64,000 nt of DNA from Pontibacterium granulatum. GTDB taxonomy: Bacteria > Pseudomonadota > Gammaproteobacteria > Pseudomonadales > Balneatricaceae. Below the pieces are notes generated by a model. The model worked only from the letters and a program-made list of their open reading frames with translations. It was not told the DNA's origin and made no database searches. Below are positions 6,764 through 14,831 of the stretch, one piece after another. The position numbers and the translations under genes were made by a program. Within the stretch, counting starts at the first letter, position 1; each line of letters opens with the position of its first letter. The stretch covers positions 1-64,000 of the forward strand of contig NZ_JASBRH010000016.1 in the NCBI RefSeq assembly GCF_029961155.1, written 5' to 3'.

Positions 6764-8854
6764 TCAGAGGGTGCGAGCCTCTGACCCCATCTCCTGTTCG
6801 CGCCGTGCCCAGGCGCTGTATTCCTTTGTTTCCCCGTCACGGCTGAACCAGAAACGGTGTTCTTCCGGTACCGGCGTGCCGCTTTGGTAGGCCAGATACA
6901 GGGTGATGCGTTCGTCGGCGGTCATGCTGGCCGGTGTGCGCGGGCCGGTTTCTTCAACGACGGTGATCTCTTCCGGTTGGATGCCCATGCGGTTGCTGAG
7001 CAGGTCGGGGGTGAGGGCGCCGATCCCTGGGATGTAGGTGGTTTGTTCCTGCTCCAGGGCGGGGCGGCCGTTGAGTTCTTCCAGGATCTCCTCACGGTGG
7101 GCGTCGTTGCGGCGCAGGCGCGCTTTGGCGCGACCTTCACGGGCGTTTTCGATCACGCTCTTCGGCATGTAGTCCACACGGTTGGCGTTCCATTCGGCTT
7201 TGCAAATCTGGCGGCCGTGTTCGGTTTCGTATACCCAGATGTAGGTCGGGTCGTTGATGTCGTAGGCGACGTGGACCTCTTCGCCGTGCCATTCGGTGAG
7301 GGCGTGGCTGAAGTAGATGTTGTTGATGAATTTGATTTCGCCCCGGCTCACTTTGCGGGTGGTGCGTGGGCGGAAGACCTGGACAGCTTCGTCTGCGGTG
7401 AGCAGGGTGGGCGTCCAGCCTTTGTTCTGGTGCTGCTGCCAGAGTTCGTCGGGTGCCAGGTGGCGGCGCTTGCCCTGGATGTCGGTGGTTTTGGGTAGGC
7501 TGCTGTGTGGCCGCTGGTTGTACCACTGAATGCGCTGGTTGACGTAGTCCATGAAGGTTTGCCAGCCGAGCAGGGGCAGTGTGCCGCCGTGTTTAATGGC
7601 CTGGCGGCTGAGTTTGAACTGGATTTGACGGGCTTCCTGGTCCATATCGGCACCGATAAAGCCGGGCAGTTCTTTTGCGCCATCGACCCAGAGGGTTTGG
7701 TGGACGCGTTCGATCACGCCACGCGCCTGCGAGCTGTAGGGCAGGGAGTGGGTCATGGTGCTGCCGAGGCGGGCAAGTACGCCGGTGGCTTGGTCTTTCA
7801 GCAGGGCGTTTTCATAACCGCCGCCGTTATCCACGTAGATCAGGGCGGGCACAGCGTGGGTGCAGGCGCTGATGAGGGCGTCGAGTACGGCGATGCTGCT
7901 TTCGGCCAGATCAACCGATACGCCAACCACGCGACGGGTGGCGATGTCGATAAAGGTGGTGACTTCGGGGCGGAACGGGCGGCCGTGAAGCGGGTGCTGT
8001 ACTTCGCCGTCGAAGGTGTGGCCGTCGGCGCTGTAGATGTCTGCCGGTAGAAGATCGCTGAAGTCTCGGCGTACGAAGGGCAGCATGTTTTTGAGTTCGC
8101 GTGCGCCCATGCGGCCTTTCTGTTTGGCGATGTTGCCCATTTTGGTGATGAAGCGACGTACCTGGTGGATGCTGGGCAGTTCCGCTGTTTTGCCTTCCAG
8201 ATCGTATTGGTTGGTGAGCTGGCGGTAGGCGTGCTCAACCGATGGCTTTTCAGGGCGCTGCCAGCACATGAGGAAGTCGTTGGCCCAGGTCGGTACTTTC
8301 AGTGGGCGTTTGGCCTTCGGTGCCAGGGCTTTGGTATCGGTGCCTAGCCAGCGCTTAAGGCTGCGGTTGCTTGGGTACAGGCTGTTCGAACGGCCGCGTG
8401 GGTCTTTTGCCAGTCGCAGGGCGGCATCCAGTACTGGGTTGATCTCTTTGAGCTGGCCGGTGACTGCCTGGGTGAGCAGGGTGGTGAGGGCTGCTTCCTG
8501 AGTAATGCCGCTCTGTTTCAGTCCTTCCACGGCGTTGATGACGGTTACGCGGGCATCGGCGACGGTGCGCTGGCGTTCGGTGAGGTTGGCCTGGGTGTTG
8601 GCGCTGCTCTTAATAGTGACGGCGTTCTGCTCCAGCAGGCGCGGCAGCATGGCTTCGGCTTGGCGGGCTTCCAGTTCTTTGCGGGCCGGGCGGGGCAGGT
8701 TGCTGATGTGGTATTCGTATCCGCCGCCTTTGCCCATGCGCTGCTGGGCTTCCCAGCTTTCCCGTTTGGCGAGTTTGATGATGCCTGCCACGGTGGCTGG
8801 CATGCCGGTGAGTTGTGCGTCGGCCAGCTCTCGGGTTGTGTACCATTCTTTCAT
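6764..8854 (-). CDS. A: Mu-type DDE transposase A
   Basis: 696 aa. N-terminal winged-helix end-binding region at about 1-60 (EWYTTRELADAQLTGMP..). The central DDE catalytic domain has D277 (YSADGHTFDG), D342 (YVDNGGGYEN) and E382 (GVIERVHQT), matching Mu A D269/D336/E392 in spacing and order. This is followed by a C-terminal beta-barrel and a polar tail that in Mu contacts B. It cuts both phage ends and joins them to target DNA for integration and replicative transposition. All three catalytic residues are present and the length is close to Mu A (663), so the gene appears intact. Confidence 0.96.
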   Translation of the reverse strand: MKEWYTTRELADAQLTGMPATVAGIIKLAKRESWEAQQRMGKGGGYEYHISNLPRPARKELEARQAEAMLPRLLEQNAVTIKSSANTQANLTERQRTVADARVTVINAVEGLKQSGITQEAALTTLLTQAVTGQLKEINPVLDAALRLAKDPRGRSNSLYPSNRSLKRWLGTDTKALAPKAKRPLKVPTWANDFLMCWQRPEKPSVEHAYRQLTNQYDLEGKTAELPSIHQVRRFITKMGNIAKQKGRMGARELKNMLPFVRRDFSDLLPADIYSADGHTFDGEVQHPLHGRPFRPEVTTFIDIATRRVVGVSVDLAESSIAVLDALISACTHAVPALIYVDNGGGYENALLKDQATGVLARLGSTMTHSLPYSSQARGVIERVHQTLWVDGAKELPGFIGADMDQEARQIQFKLSRQAIKHGGTLPLLGWQTFMDYVNQRIQWYNQRPHSSLPKTTDIQGKRRHLAPDELWQQHQNKGWTPTLLTADEAVQVFRPRTTRKVSRGEIKFINNIYFSHALTEWHGEEVHVAYDINDPTYIWVYETEHGRQICKAEWNANRVDYMPKSVIENAREGRAKARLRRNDAHREEILEELNGRPALEQEQTTYIPGIGALTPDLLSNRMGIQPEEITVVEETGPRTPASMTADERITLYLAYQSGTPVPEEHRFWFSRDGETKEYSAWARREQEMGSEARTL

Positions 8855-8864
8855 CGTACTGTTC

Positions 8865-9329
8865 CTAGAGTAGTTCCGGTTGCTGGTGTTTCTGGATGTT
8901 GCCGCGCTGGTGGGCGAGGTCTTCCATGAGTCCGGTAAGGGCGTTGAGTGTTTCGTCGGTGCTCTGGTCGCCGTCGTAGAAGCTGATCAGCATGCCGATC
9001 ACGCTGTGGGCCGCGACGCTGAGTTCGTTCAGCTCTTTGTGTTCTGAACGTTTGCCGGACGGGATCTCTACCAGCAGCTTGTTGGCACTGGTGGCCAGGT
9101 ATTGGGTGACGAATTCGGCTCCGCAGGCGTGCTCGAAAGGGCGGATCATGACCGCTGGCATACGACCGCTCTCCAACCACTTGTAGAGGGTGGAGTGGTT
9201 GGGCAGTCCCATGAGTTCGGCGATCTGCTGAACGCTTTTGTTGCGCTTGTCGCGGGCGTGCTGGATGCAAAGCTCCAGGCCGTTTGTGATGCTGGTCGCC
9301 CTGACGTTCTTCCAATTGCGGCGTGCCAT
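8865..9329 (-). CDS. HTH-type phage early regulator
   Basis: 154 aa from the ATG at 9329 (MARRNWKNVRATSITNGLE, ribosome site AAGGA). Residues about 18-60 (ELCIQHARDKRNKSVQQIAELMG, then the recognition-helix candidate NHSTLYKWLESGRMPA) form a helix-turn-helix of the kind seen in phage regulators between ner and A. The C-terminal half is helical, with SVIGMLISFYDGDQSTDETLN. It lies between Ner and the transposase, the place occupied in other transposable phages by an additional DNA-binding protein. Function as regulator is inferred. Confidence 0.75.
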   Translation of the reverse strand: MARRNWKNVRATSITNGLELCIQHARDKRNKSVQQIAELMGLPNHSTLYKWLESGRMPAVMIRPFEHACGAEFVTQYLATSANKLLVEIPSGKRSEHKELNELSVAAHSVIGMLISFYDGDQSTDETLNALTGLMEDLAHQRGNIQKHQQPELL

Positions 9330-9442
9330 TTCCTTAGTGTCCTTTTCGGGTCTTCTAAACAAAAACCTGGTTTACCCCTATGCCTGCGTTCTGGGCTTGG
9401 TTACGCTTATTCCCAGAAGTGAGAGGTAAGGAGGAGAGCCAT

Positions 9443-9721
9443 TCAGGCAACACGCGCATTTGTGCCAATAAATTCGCCATTTTCTGTGTTAGGCTTGGCG
9501 TAACGGGTTGGCCAGATCACTTGAGGTTCCACATTTAGGAATTCAGCGATGATGCGCTCCATTTTTGGGTAGGGCCGATGGAAGACGTTGTAAGCCGTTG
9601 CGGGCTTGCAGCCGTTCTGTCGTCCTAGTTCGGCCAGTGTCGAGCCGCGTTTCCTGATCTCAGACATGATGTCCTGGCGGTGCCAGTCCTTGGCTTTTGA
9701 GCTGGCTTTGGCTTTGCTCAT
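9443..9721 (-). CDS. ner: Ner/Nlp-family transcriptional regulator
   Basis: 92 aa from the ATG at 9721 (GGGAG 9 nt upstream); a longer reading from 9790 runs through the operator region and is rejected. The Ner/Nlp domain occupies about residues 11-75: DWHRQDIMSEIRKRGSTLAEL then the recognition region GCKPATAYNVFHRPYPKMERI. In Mu, Ner turns down both the early promoter and the repressor promoter after infection. It is the first gene of the leftward early operon, and the operator repeats at 9730-9867 lie directly upstream. Confidence 0.93.
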   Translation of the reverse strand: MSKAKASSKAKDWHRQDIMSEIRKRGSTLAELGRQNGCKPATAYNVFHRPYPKMERIIAEFLNVEPQVIWPTRYAKPNTENGEFIGTNARVA

Positions 9722-9729
9722 TTTTTTGG

Positions 9730-9867
9730 CTCCCAAATGAATAGTTTTCTTAAGCTGTTTGGCTAACAGATATGGGTTAACGATATTCAAATTTGGGAGT
9801 TATGTAAACCCATATTTGGGAGTTTATAGAATCAAATTTGTGATTCGTCTCTATCAAATTTGGGAAA
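9730..9867. promoter_or_regulatory. Early operator/promoter region with phased AAATTTGGGAG repeats
   Basis: Four copies of an AAATTTGGGA-like box start at 9789, 9812, 9834 and 9856, that is 23, 22 and 22 bases apart (about two helical turns). The third copy is degenerate (AAATTTGTGA). An inverted copy CTCCCAAAT is at 9730-9738, just before ner. The array fills the space between divergent ner and repressor genes, so it is the natural binding site for the S24 repressor and/or Ner, like O1-O3 of Mu. Which protein binds which copy cannot be told from sequence. Confidence 0.7.
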
Positions 9868-9905
9868 AATCAAAGAAAACAACTACTTAAAATGGTTTTT
9901 CGCGA

Positions 9906-10601
9906 ATGAATGATTCTCTGAACGGGGTTCAAAGTTTCGAAGAGGAGTTAGGGCAAAGGATTGAACTCGCCGCTGAGCGTGTTGGCGGTAAAAAAACGTT
10001 ATCCAGGGAAGCAGGAATTCCCGAATCTGGGATTTACCGTTATATCAAAGGTGAGAGTGCGATCCCGGCAAAGGCGCTTGTGAAGATCGCTGAGGTGGCT
10101 GGGCTATCTATCCAGTGGCTTGCAACCGGGGAAGGGCAGGTTGACGCCAGCGGTAACCAGGTGGCACAAGAGTCCGAGCTGGAAAGCGAGTTTGCGCTGG
10201 TACCGGGTTATAACATTCAGGTCGCTGCGGGCGCAGGTGCCTTTCCTGAGAATGAAGAACCTTCGCGCAAGCTGGCGTTCCGCCACAAGTGGTTGAAGTA
10301 CCGCAATCTGAAAGAGGCCGATCTGGTCCTGGTCTTTGCCAAAGGCGACTCTATGGAGCCTACGATCAGCGATAACAACACGCTACTTATCGACACCAGC
10401 AAACAAGATCTGACCGACGGCAACATCTACGTGATCCGCGTAAACAGCCACTTGGTCGTCAAGCGCGTACAAACCCTGCTGAACCGCGACATCATGCTGC
10501 TCAGCGATAACAAGGAATACCACCCAGAGACAATCAAGCCCGACCAACTGCAAGATCTGCAGGTGATCGGTAAAGTTGTCTGGATCGGAAAAGACGTTTA
10601 A
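9906..10601 (+). CDS. LexA/CI-type phage repressor (HTH + S24 peptidase)
   Basis: 231 aa. HTH at about residues 27-65 (GGKKTLSREAGIPESGIYRYIKG). C-terminal S24 self-cleavage domain with Ala-Gly candidate cleavage site in QVAAGAGAF near 106-112, catalytic Ser149 in GDSMEPT and Lys186 in LVVKRV. The repressor is therefore expected to be inactivated by RecA-stimulated autocleavage, giving SOS induction, unlike the non-cleavable Mu c protein. It diverges from ner across the operator array. The ATG has a weak ribosome site. It could also be a target of the XRE-ImmA peptidase in the same prophage, which is speculation. Confidence 0.93.
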   Translation: MNDSLNGVQSFEEELGQRIELAAERVGGKKTLSREAGIPESGIYRYIKGESAIPAKALVKIAEVAGLSIQWLATGEGQVDASGNQVAQESELESEFALVPGYNIQVAAGAGAFPENEEPSRKLAFRHKWLKYRNLKEADLVLVFAKGDSMEPTISDNNTLLIDTSKQDLTDGNIYVIRVNSHLVVKRVQTLLNRDIMLLSDNKEYHPETIKPDQLQDLQVIGKVVWIGKDV

Positions 10602-10619
10602 AAACGAAGGAATTGTTAA

Positions 10620-11015
10620 ATGTTATCGGCACTACCTACAGCGCTAAGTGATTTTTATAGGGTCTGCTTCTTTATCGGGATCGTATTCCTGTTTGGTGGG
10701 AGCTTGGGGCTAAGTAAAATTATTGATGACAAACGTAGCGAGAGGCATTGGTATGCTGAGAAGGTAGTGTCGGTTTCGTCCGAAGAGGAGCATCAAGTAT
10801 ACAAGACGATATATGAGGCGAATATGTCTGAGCTGCTACAAGCAGAGGTCTTGCTCTTGGTGCCGGGTGGTATGGGAACGCTTTTCACGACACTTGGTGT
10901 GCTTTATTGGATTTTTAGGTTGCAGCCGTTGGAGCGTAAGACTAGAGAACTGAGGTACTTACAGGTAGAAGCTGAGTTGATAGAAAGGAAACAAAAAAAG
11001 CGCGAACTGGAATGA
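10620..11015 (+). CDS. Small two-TM membrane protein behind the phage repressor
   Basis: 131 aa with ribosome site GAAGGAATTG before the ATG, 18 bases after the repressor stop, so probably cotranscribed from the lysogenic promoter. Two hydrophobic segments (about residues 15-33 and 75-100) flank a polar loop, and the C-terminus is a charged helix (RKTRELRYLQVEAELIERKQ). No family recognised. Expression together with the repressor in the lysogen and membrane location suggest a lysogenic conversion or superinfection-exclusion role; that is inference from position. Confidence 0.7.
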   Translation: MLSALPTALSDFYRVCFFIGIVFLFGGSLGLSKIIDDKRSERHWYAEKVVSVSSEEEHQVYKTIYEANMSELLQAEVLLLVPGGMGTLFTTLGVLYWIFRLQPLERKTRELRYLQVEAELIERKQKKRELE

Positions 11016-11250
11016 GGCTGGTTTTGGCTGTGACAAAAACTTCGTGAAATGTAGTAACCTCATCAGAGCTAGATCGCTCAATGCCCCCTCTATATTTTTC
11101 AGTCAACTTTGTCTGAAGTCCACGGGAATCGCCGATCCCGTTATTTACCAGTGATTCCCACTATATCCCGGTTAAGTGCCATTAACTCCACTAGATCACA
11201 TTAAACGTTGGAGGTGGGAGAGCTTGTTGTCTGAAGCGCGTGAGACAACT
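11016..11250. other. Probable repressor-side end of the Mu-like prophage
   Basis: No gene here. The last phage gene ends at 11015 and host genes begin at 11301 behind a host-type terminator, so the phage terminus must lie in this interval. It holds several repeat-like pieces (CCCACTA and TCCACTA at 11157 and 11191, CGGGAATCGCCGATCCCG at 11122, GTTGTCT...AGACAAC at 11228-11250) that could be transposase-binding sites. The exact end and the 5-bp target duplication cannot be fixed because the other prophage end lies outside the window. Confidence 0.45.
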
Positions 11251-11253
11251 GGT

Positions 11254-11287
11254 GTATTACCCGCCTGCATCCCCAGGCGGGTAATAG
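11254..11287. terminator. Perfect hairpin between prophage end and FAA hydrolase gene
   Basis: TATTACCCGCCTG and CAGGCGGGTAATA form a perfect 13-bp stem 14 bases past the stop of the FAA hydrolase gene. It probably ends that leftward transcript, although no clear T-run follows. It also marks host DNA, limiting how far the prophage can extend. Confidence 0.55.
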
Positions 11288-11300
11288 ATAAAGGCAGGGC

Positions 11301-12167
11301 TTAAAAGCGAACGGTGTCCTCCGGCTCTTCAACCACCGGATTGCTGAGTTGACCAATCCCTTCAATCTCAATGGTGACGGTGTCGCCAGGTTTCATGTAG
11401 CCACGTGGTTTCATCTTCACGCCCACGCCGGAGCAGGTGCCGGTGGCGATTACATCACCCGGTTTCAGGGTGCAGACAGTAGAGAGGGTTTCGACCAGTT
11501 TGTAGCAATCGAAGATCAGGTGCTCAGTGTTGGAGTGCTGACGAAGTTCGTCGTTCACCCAGGTTTTCAGCTCCAGATTATGTGGATCGATGGCGTCGGC
11601 GGTTACAATCCAAGGCCCCATCGGGCCGTGGGTGTCGAATGACTTACCCAGCGTCCAGGTAGGCGCTTTGATCTGCCAGTCGCGCACGGACACATCGTTG
11701 ACGATGGTGTAACCGGCGATCACCTTGTGGGCCTGGTCGTAGGGCACATGTCGGCACGCTTTACCGATGACCATTGCCAGTTCACCTTCGTAGTCCAGCT
11801 TTTCAGAGACACGTGGGCGGTGAATGGCATCGTCAGGGCCGATCACACAGCTGATCTGTTTGTTGAAGATGGTTGGAAACTCCGGCGTATCCAGGCCGGT
11901 TTCTTCGATATGGTCGGCATAGTTCAGACCGACGCCGAGAAACTTTTCCGGTTGAGCAACAGGGGCCAGCAACTGTACGTCAGCCAGTGGAATACCCTGG
12001 CCTTTCTCCGCGAGTACCTGCAGGTTGTGGCTCAGGTCTTCCAGAGCTGGGAGCAGCACCAGCATATCTGTGGGCAGGGCTGGATCCTGAGATGTTGGGT
12101 AGACCTGTTCGTTGGCAATAACACCGATCTGGACTTTGTCCTGATGGCGGAAGCGGGCGAGCTTCAT
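11301..12167 (-). CDS. Fumarylacetoacetate hydrolase family protein
   Basis: 288 aa from the ATG at 12167 (AAGGAG upstream). FAH-fold catalytic domain at about residues 75-280 with the family signatures GVGLNYADHIEE, the metal-binding DYEGELAMVIG and NDVSVRDWQ, and the C-terminal PGDVIATGTCSGVG. These enzymes hydrolyse or decarboxylate 2-oxo/diketo acids in aromatic-compound breakdown or act on acylpyruvates or oxaloacetate; substrate cannot be told from sequence. The N-terminal 70 residues match the small domain seen in ureidoglycolate-lyase-like members. It is a single-gene unit next to the prophage end and is intact. Confidence 0.92.
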   Translation of the reverse strand: MKLARFRHQDKVQIGVIANEQVYPTSQDPALPTDMLVLLPALEDLSHNLQVLAEKGQGIPLADVQLLAPVAQPEKFLGVGLNYADHIEETGLDTPEFPTIFNKQISCVIGPDDAIHRPRVSEKLDYEGELAMVIGKACRHVPYDQAHKVIAGYTIVNDVSVRDWQIKAPTWTLGKSFDTHGPMGPWIVTADAIDPHNLELKTWVNDELRQHSNTEHLIFDCYKLVETLSTVCTLKPGDVIATGTCSGVGVKMKPRGYMKPGDTVTIEIEGIGQLSNPVVEEPEDTVRF

Positions 12168-12274
12168 AGAGACTCCTTGCGCGTTCTTTTTCCCCATTAT
12201 GGCGCGAAAAAAGGGCACTGAGAATGCACACAAAGGACAGGTAAAAAGGACGTGCCAAAAAAGCGGGGGATTTT

Positions 12275-12306
12275 AAAAGGCCCATGTCTGTCCATGAGCC
12301 TTTAGC
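12275..12306 (-). terminator. Terminator of the TetR gene
   Basis: AAAGGCCCATG and CATGAGCCTTT pair as an 11-bp stem with one mismatch. On the leftward strand it is followed by TTTTAAAA. It lies 20 bases beyond the TetR stop. Confidence 0.6.
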
Positions 12307-12325
12307 ATGACTAGGCGGTTTGCGA

Positions 12326-12919
12326 TCAGTGCTTGACGATCGGTAGCGCGTTTAGTGTGTTGTTGATAATGGCAGTGTATGTTGTTGTATCCGGACGGGT
12401 GCTGCTCATGACGCGCATCCCCCAGATATTGGCCATCAGGAATTTCGCCAGCTCTGCCGGTGACGCTTGGGCCGTCAGCTCGCCTTTTTCCTGCGCACGC
12501 GTCAGCGTTTGGGCAAACATCGACTCAATCTGTTCCAGATAGTTGGTGATCTTCTCCCTGATCTCATCATCTTCCGTGGCCAATTCCAGCATGGTGTTCA
12601 CCATCAGGCAGCCGCGACCGATCTCGTCCATCGCAATATCCTGGCTGAAACGCTTGAAGAATTCCTGAATTGCAGCAATCGGGCTATCGTTATTGAGCAA
12701 ACAGGTTGATACGCGGGTCAGGCTGTTTTGGGCGTAGGTGTCAATCACCTCCATAAACAGTCCGCGTTTGCTCTGAAAGGCGCCGTACAGAGAGCCGGGC
12801 TTCAGGTTGGTTGCTTTAACCAGATCGGTTACAGACGTTCCGGTGAATCCGGTACGCCAGAACACTTCCATTGCTTTTTCTAACACATCTTGACGAACAA
12901 ATTCGGCAGGTCTCGCCAT
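12326..12919 (-). CDS. TetR/AcrR family transcriptional regulator
   Basis: 197 aa starting MARPAEFVRQDVLEKAM (ribosome site GGAGGG). N-terminal TetR HTH at residues about 8-55 (AMEVFWRTGFTGTSVTDLVKATNLKPGSLYGAFQSKRGLF). The C-terminal domain resembles the TetR_C group with a conserved GCLMVNTMLELA segment, as in AcrR/NemR-like regulators. These usually repress a nearby oxidoreductase or efflux gene, but here the neighbours are an FAA hydrolase (same strand, downstream, behind a terminator) and a divergent lipoprotein, so the target is unclear. Confidence 0.9.
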   Translation of the reverse strand: MARPAEFVRQDVLEKAMEVFWRTGFTGTSVTDLVKATNLKPGSLYGAFQSKRGLFMEVIDTYAQNSLTRVSTCLLNNDSPIAAIQEFFKRFSQDIAMDEIGRGCLMVNTMLELATEDDEIREKITNYLEQIESMFAQTLTRAQEKGELTAQASPAELAKFLMANIWGMRVMSSTRPDTTTYTAIINNTLNALPIVKH

Positions 12920-13034
12920 CGTCTTTCCCTCCTTGATTGATTTGCCTATTATTCCCACACTTTGTAGAACGATCAATAAAACGCTGTACGGCTTTTGTTG
13001 AATACTTGATCTAAATAAAGGTTTTGGTAACTCC

Positions 13035-13967
13035 GTGCTCAGGATTCTTGTAGTAACGATACTGATTGTGGCAACTGCGGGTTGCGCCGAAACATCGCAG
13101 AAGACCGCGCTAGCTGAATTTCAACGCGGTATTGTGGTGCGTAGCGGTGACCAGTTCGTATTACGTCCCTGTTACGTTTCCAACGAGCTGGTATTACAGG
13201 ATGACAGCGGTGCGTTAGGGCGCTGGTTCAAGCAAGCGCCGGTTGAGTTTGAGCAGGTATATGCCGAGATGATGCTGACGGCTGATACGTTGCATCCGGG
13301 CAGTTCACGGATTGATGAGCTGCTGTTGGTCGGATCTCAACCACGGGGATGTGAATTCGAACTGCATGGTAACCACTATCGTGCGGCCGGCGAAAACCCG
13401 TTATGGATTGCCGATATCCGAGATGAAGGGATTCGGGTGCATGTGCGTGGTTCTTTACGGCAGCTGCTGTTTCCGCCGGTGGAACCGGACGTGAACGGAC
13501 GTACACTCACCTGGCGCAGCACGCTGGAGGTTCAGGAAGGCTACTCCGTTAACCTAAAGATGATACGTGAAGCTTGCTATGACCGCTTTGGGACTCTGTA
13601 TCCCTACAGTGCGAGTATTTCTGTATACGGTATGACGTTTGAGGGTTGTGGCCGTCGAGGGGATTTGGCACGTAGCAGTATCGCAGCTACGTATATCTAC
13701 AGTGATGGTGTGTTGTCGCTGATGGCGGTGTTGGAACCGGACGGCAACCTGGCCTTTACCGATCTGCGCCAGGGGGAAACCAGCAGTGTGGCGACCTATC
13801 TCAAAGGCCGCTGGCGGTTACTTGAAACTGGCCGGTTGCAGCTTGAACTGGAGCGGGAATCAGGTACACGGCAGGTGCTGTTCCTCGAGCGGATGAACGA
13901 TGGGGCCTTGCGTCTTAAGTTCGGTCACAAGGCATATCGTGAGGGGCTTTTACTGCGTCGTCAGTAA
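13035..13967 (+). CDS. Predicted lipoprotein of unknown function
   Basis: 310 aa with GTG start. The N-terminus is a lipoprotein signal: LRILVVTILIVATAGC with the lipid-modified Cys at residue 17. After it comes a polar mature part with a COG3650-like central region (residues about 140-225, NGRTLTWRSTLEV..CYDRFGTLYPYSASI..YGMTFEGCGRRGD) that resembles META/DUF-type small beta domains in other proteobacterial lipoproteins, and a C-terminal lipocalin-like segment (YLKGRWRLLETGRLQLEL). It has four or more cysteines that could form disulfides. Probably attached to the outer membrane. Function unknown. Confidence 0.8.
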   Translation: MLRILVVTILIVATAGCAETSQKTALAEFQRGIVVRSGDQFVLRPCYVSNELVLQDDSGALGRWFKQAPVEFEQVYAEMMLTADTLHPGSSRIDELLLVGSQPRGCEFELHGNHYRAAGENPLWIADIRDEGIRVHVRGSLRQLLFPPVEPDVNGRTLTWRSTLEVQEGYSVNLKMIREACYDRFGTLYPYSASISVYGMTFEGCGRRGDLARSSIAATYIYSDGVLSLMAVLEPDGNLAFTDLRQGETSSVATYLKGRWRLLETGRLQLELERESGTRQVLFLERMNDGALRLKFGHKAYREGLLLRRQ

Positions 13968-13996
13968 TGTGCCGATTGTCTGGATCTAATCATGAC

Positions 13997-14734
13997 TTAC
14001 TCGCCGTTTAACAGCAGATCCTTGGCCTGGTTGATCTTGGCCGCCAGATAATCGCTGCCACCCCGATCCGGGTGTACTTTCTGCATCAGTCGGCGGTGCG
14101 CTTCAATAATGCTCTTCTCATCGGCATCTGGTTTAAGGCCCAGAATGTTATAGGCTTCGTCGCGACTCATAGGGCCGCTGTCGCTGGCATGGTTTTGATG
14201 GTGCTGATGGCCGGGATCGTCTTCCCGCCAGCTGTCACCAAAACGTTTATCCAGGTAGGCCTCCAGCAGTCGTGCGGATTCAGCATCGTGCTGACGGCAA
14301 TATGTGAGCAGTTGAATAAACTCCTGCTCACTCAGATTTCCCAACTCCCGGCCCTGCAGAGGGCCGTTCAATACCGTGCCATACATCACACCGGAGTCGT
14401 GATCCAAGGTCATCTTGATGATCGCCGTCTGAACTTCGGAGTGATTGCCGTTGCTGTGTTGTCCGGCCTGGCGCTGATCATAAAGGTGTTTCAAAAATGG
14501 CAGGAAACGGATGATCAGAGGTAGGAGTTTGCGCATAAATGGCAGTACAGCGGCGATCAGTACGCCGAGCCAGTGCAATTTGCCAGTCACGGCCAGATAC
14601 ACCAGTGCCATGATCACCAGCGTGGTCACCACTTTGATCACCGCAGCCCTCTGCTGTTTTACCGGCTGAGACTTAACCCACAGCATGCCAACCACGGCAA
14701 CAATGCCCAGTAGAACCAGACCCAATGGATGCAC
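13997..14734 (-). CDS. Membrane-anchored DnaJ-domain protein
   Basis: 245 aa. Two or three N-terminal hydrophobic segments (about 4-20, 32-50 and 52-75), a polar middle with [38 protein letters not shown], and a C-terminal J domain (about residues 185-245) with the HPD tripeptide in [22 protein letters not shown]. The J domain stimulates Hsp70 ATPase activity. The layout is that of the DjlA/TIM14-like bacterial J proteins, here with the J domain facing the cytoplasm. It stands alone between a lipoprotein gene (convergent) and a VWA-domain gene on the same strand. Confidence 0.9.
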   Translation of the reverse strand: MHPLGLVLLGIVAVVGMLWVKSQPVKQQRAAVIKVVTTLVIMALVYLAVTGKLHWLGVLIAAVLPFMRKLLPLIIRFLPFLKHLYDQRQAGQHSNGNHSEVQTAIIKMTLDHDSGVMYGTVLNGPLQGRELGNLSEQEFIQLLTYCRQHDAESARLLEAYLDKRFGDSWREDDPGHQHHQNHASDSGPMSRDEAYNILGLKPDADEKSIIEAHRRLMQKVHPDRGGSDYLAAKINQAKDLLLNGE

Positions 14735-14831
14735 AACTTACTCCCTATAAATGCAGAACAGATCTTACAGGTTAGTATATCGTTTTTTACGGGAGTTCAG
14801 ATCAATTGGGTTTTGCCAAAGGCTATGTAGT

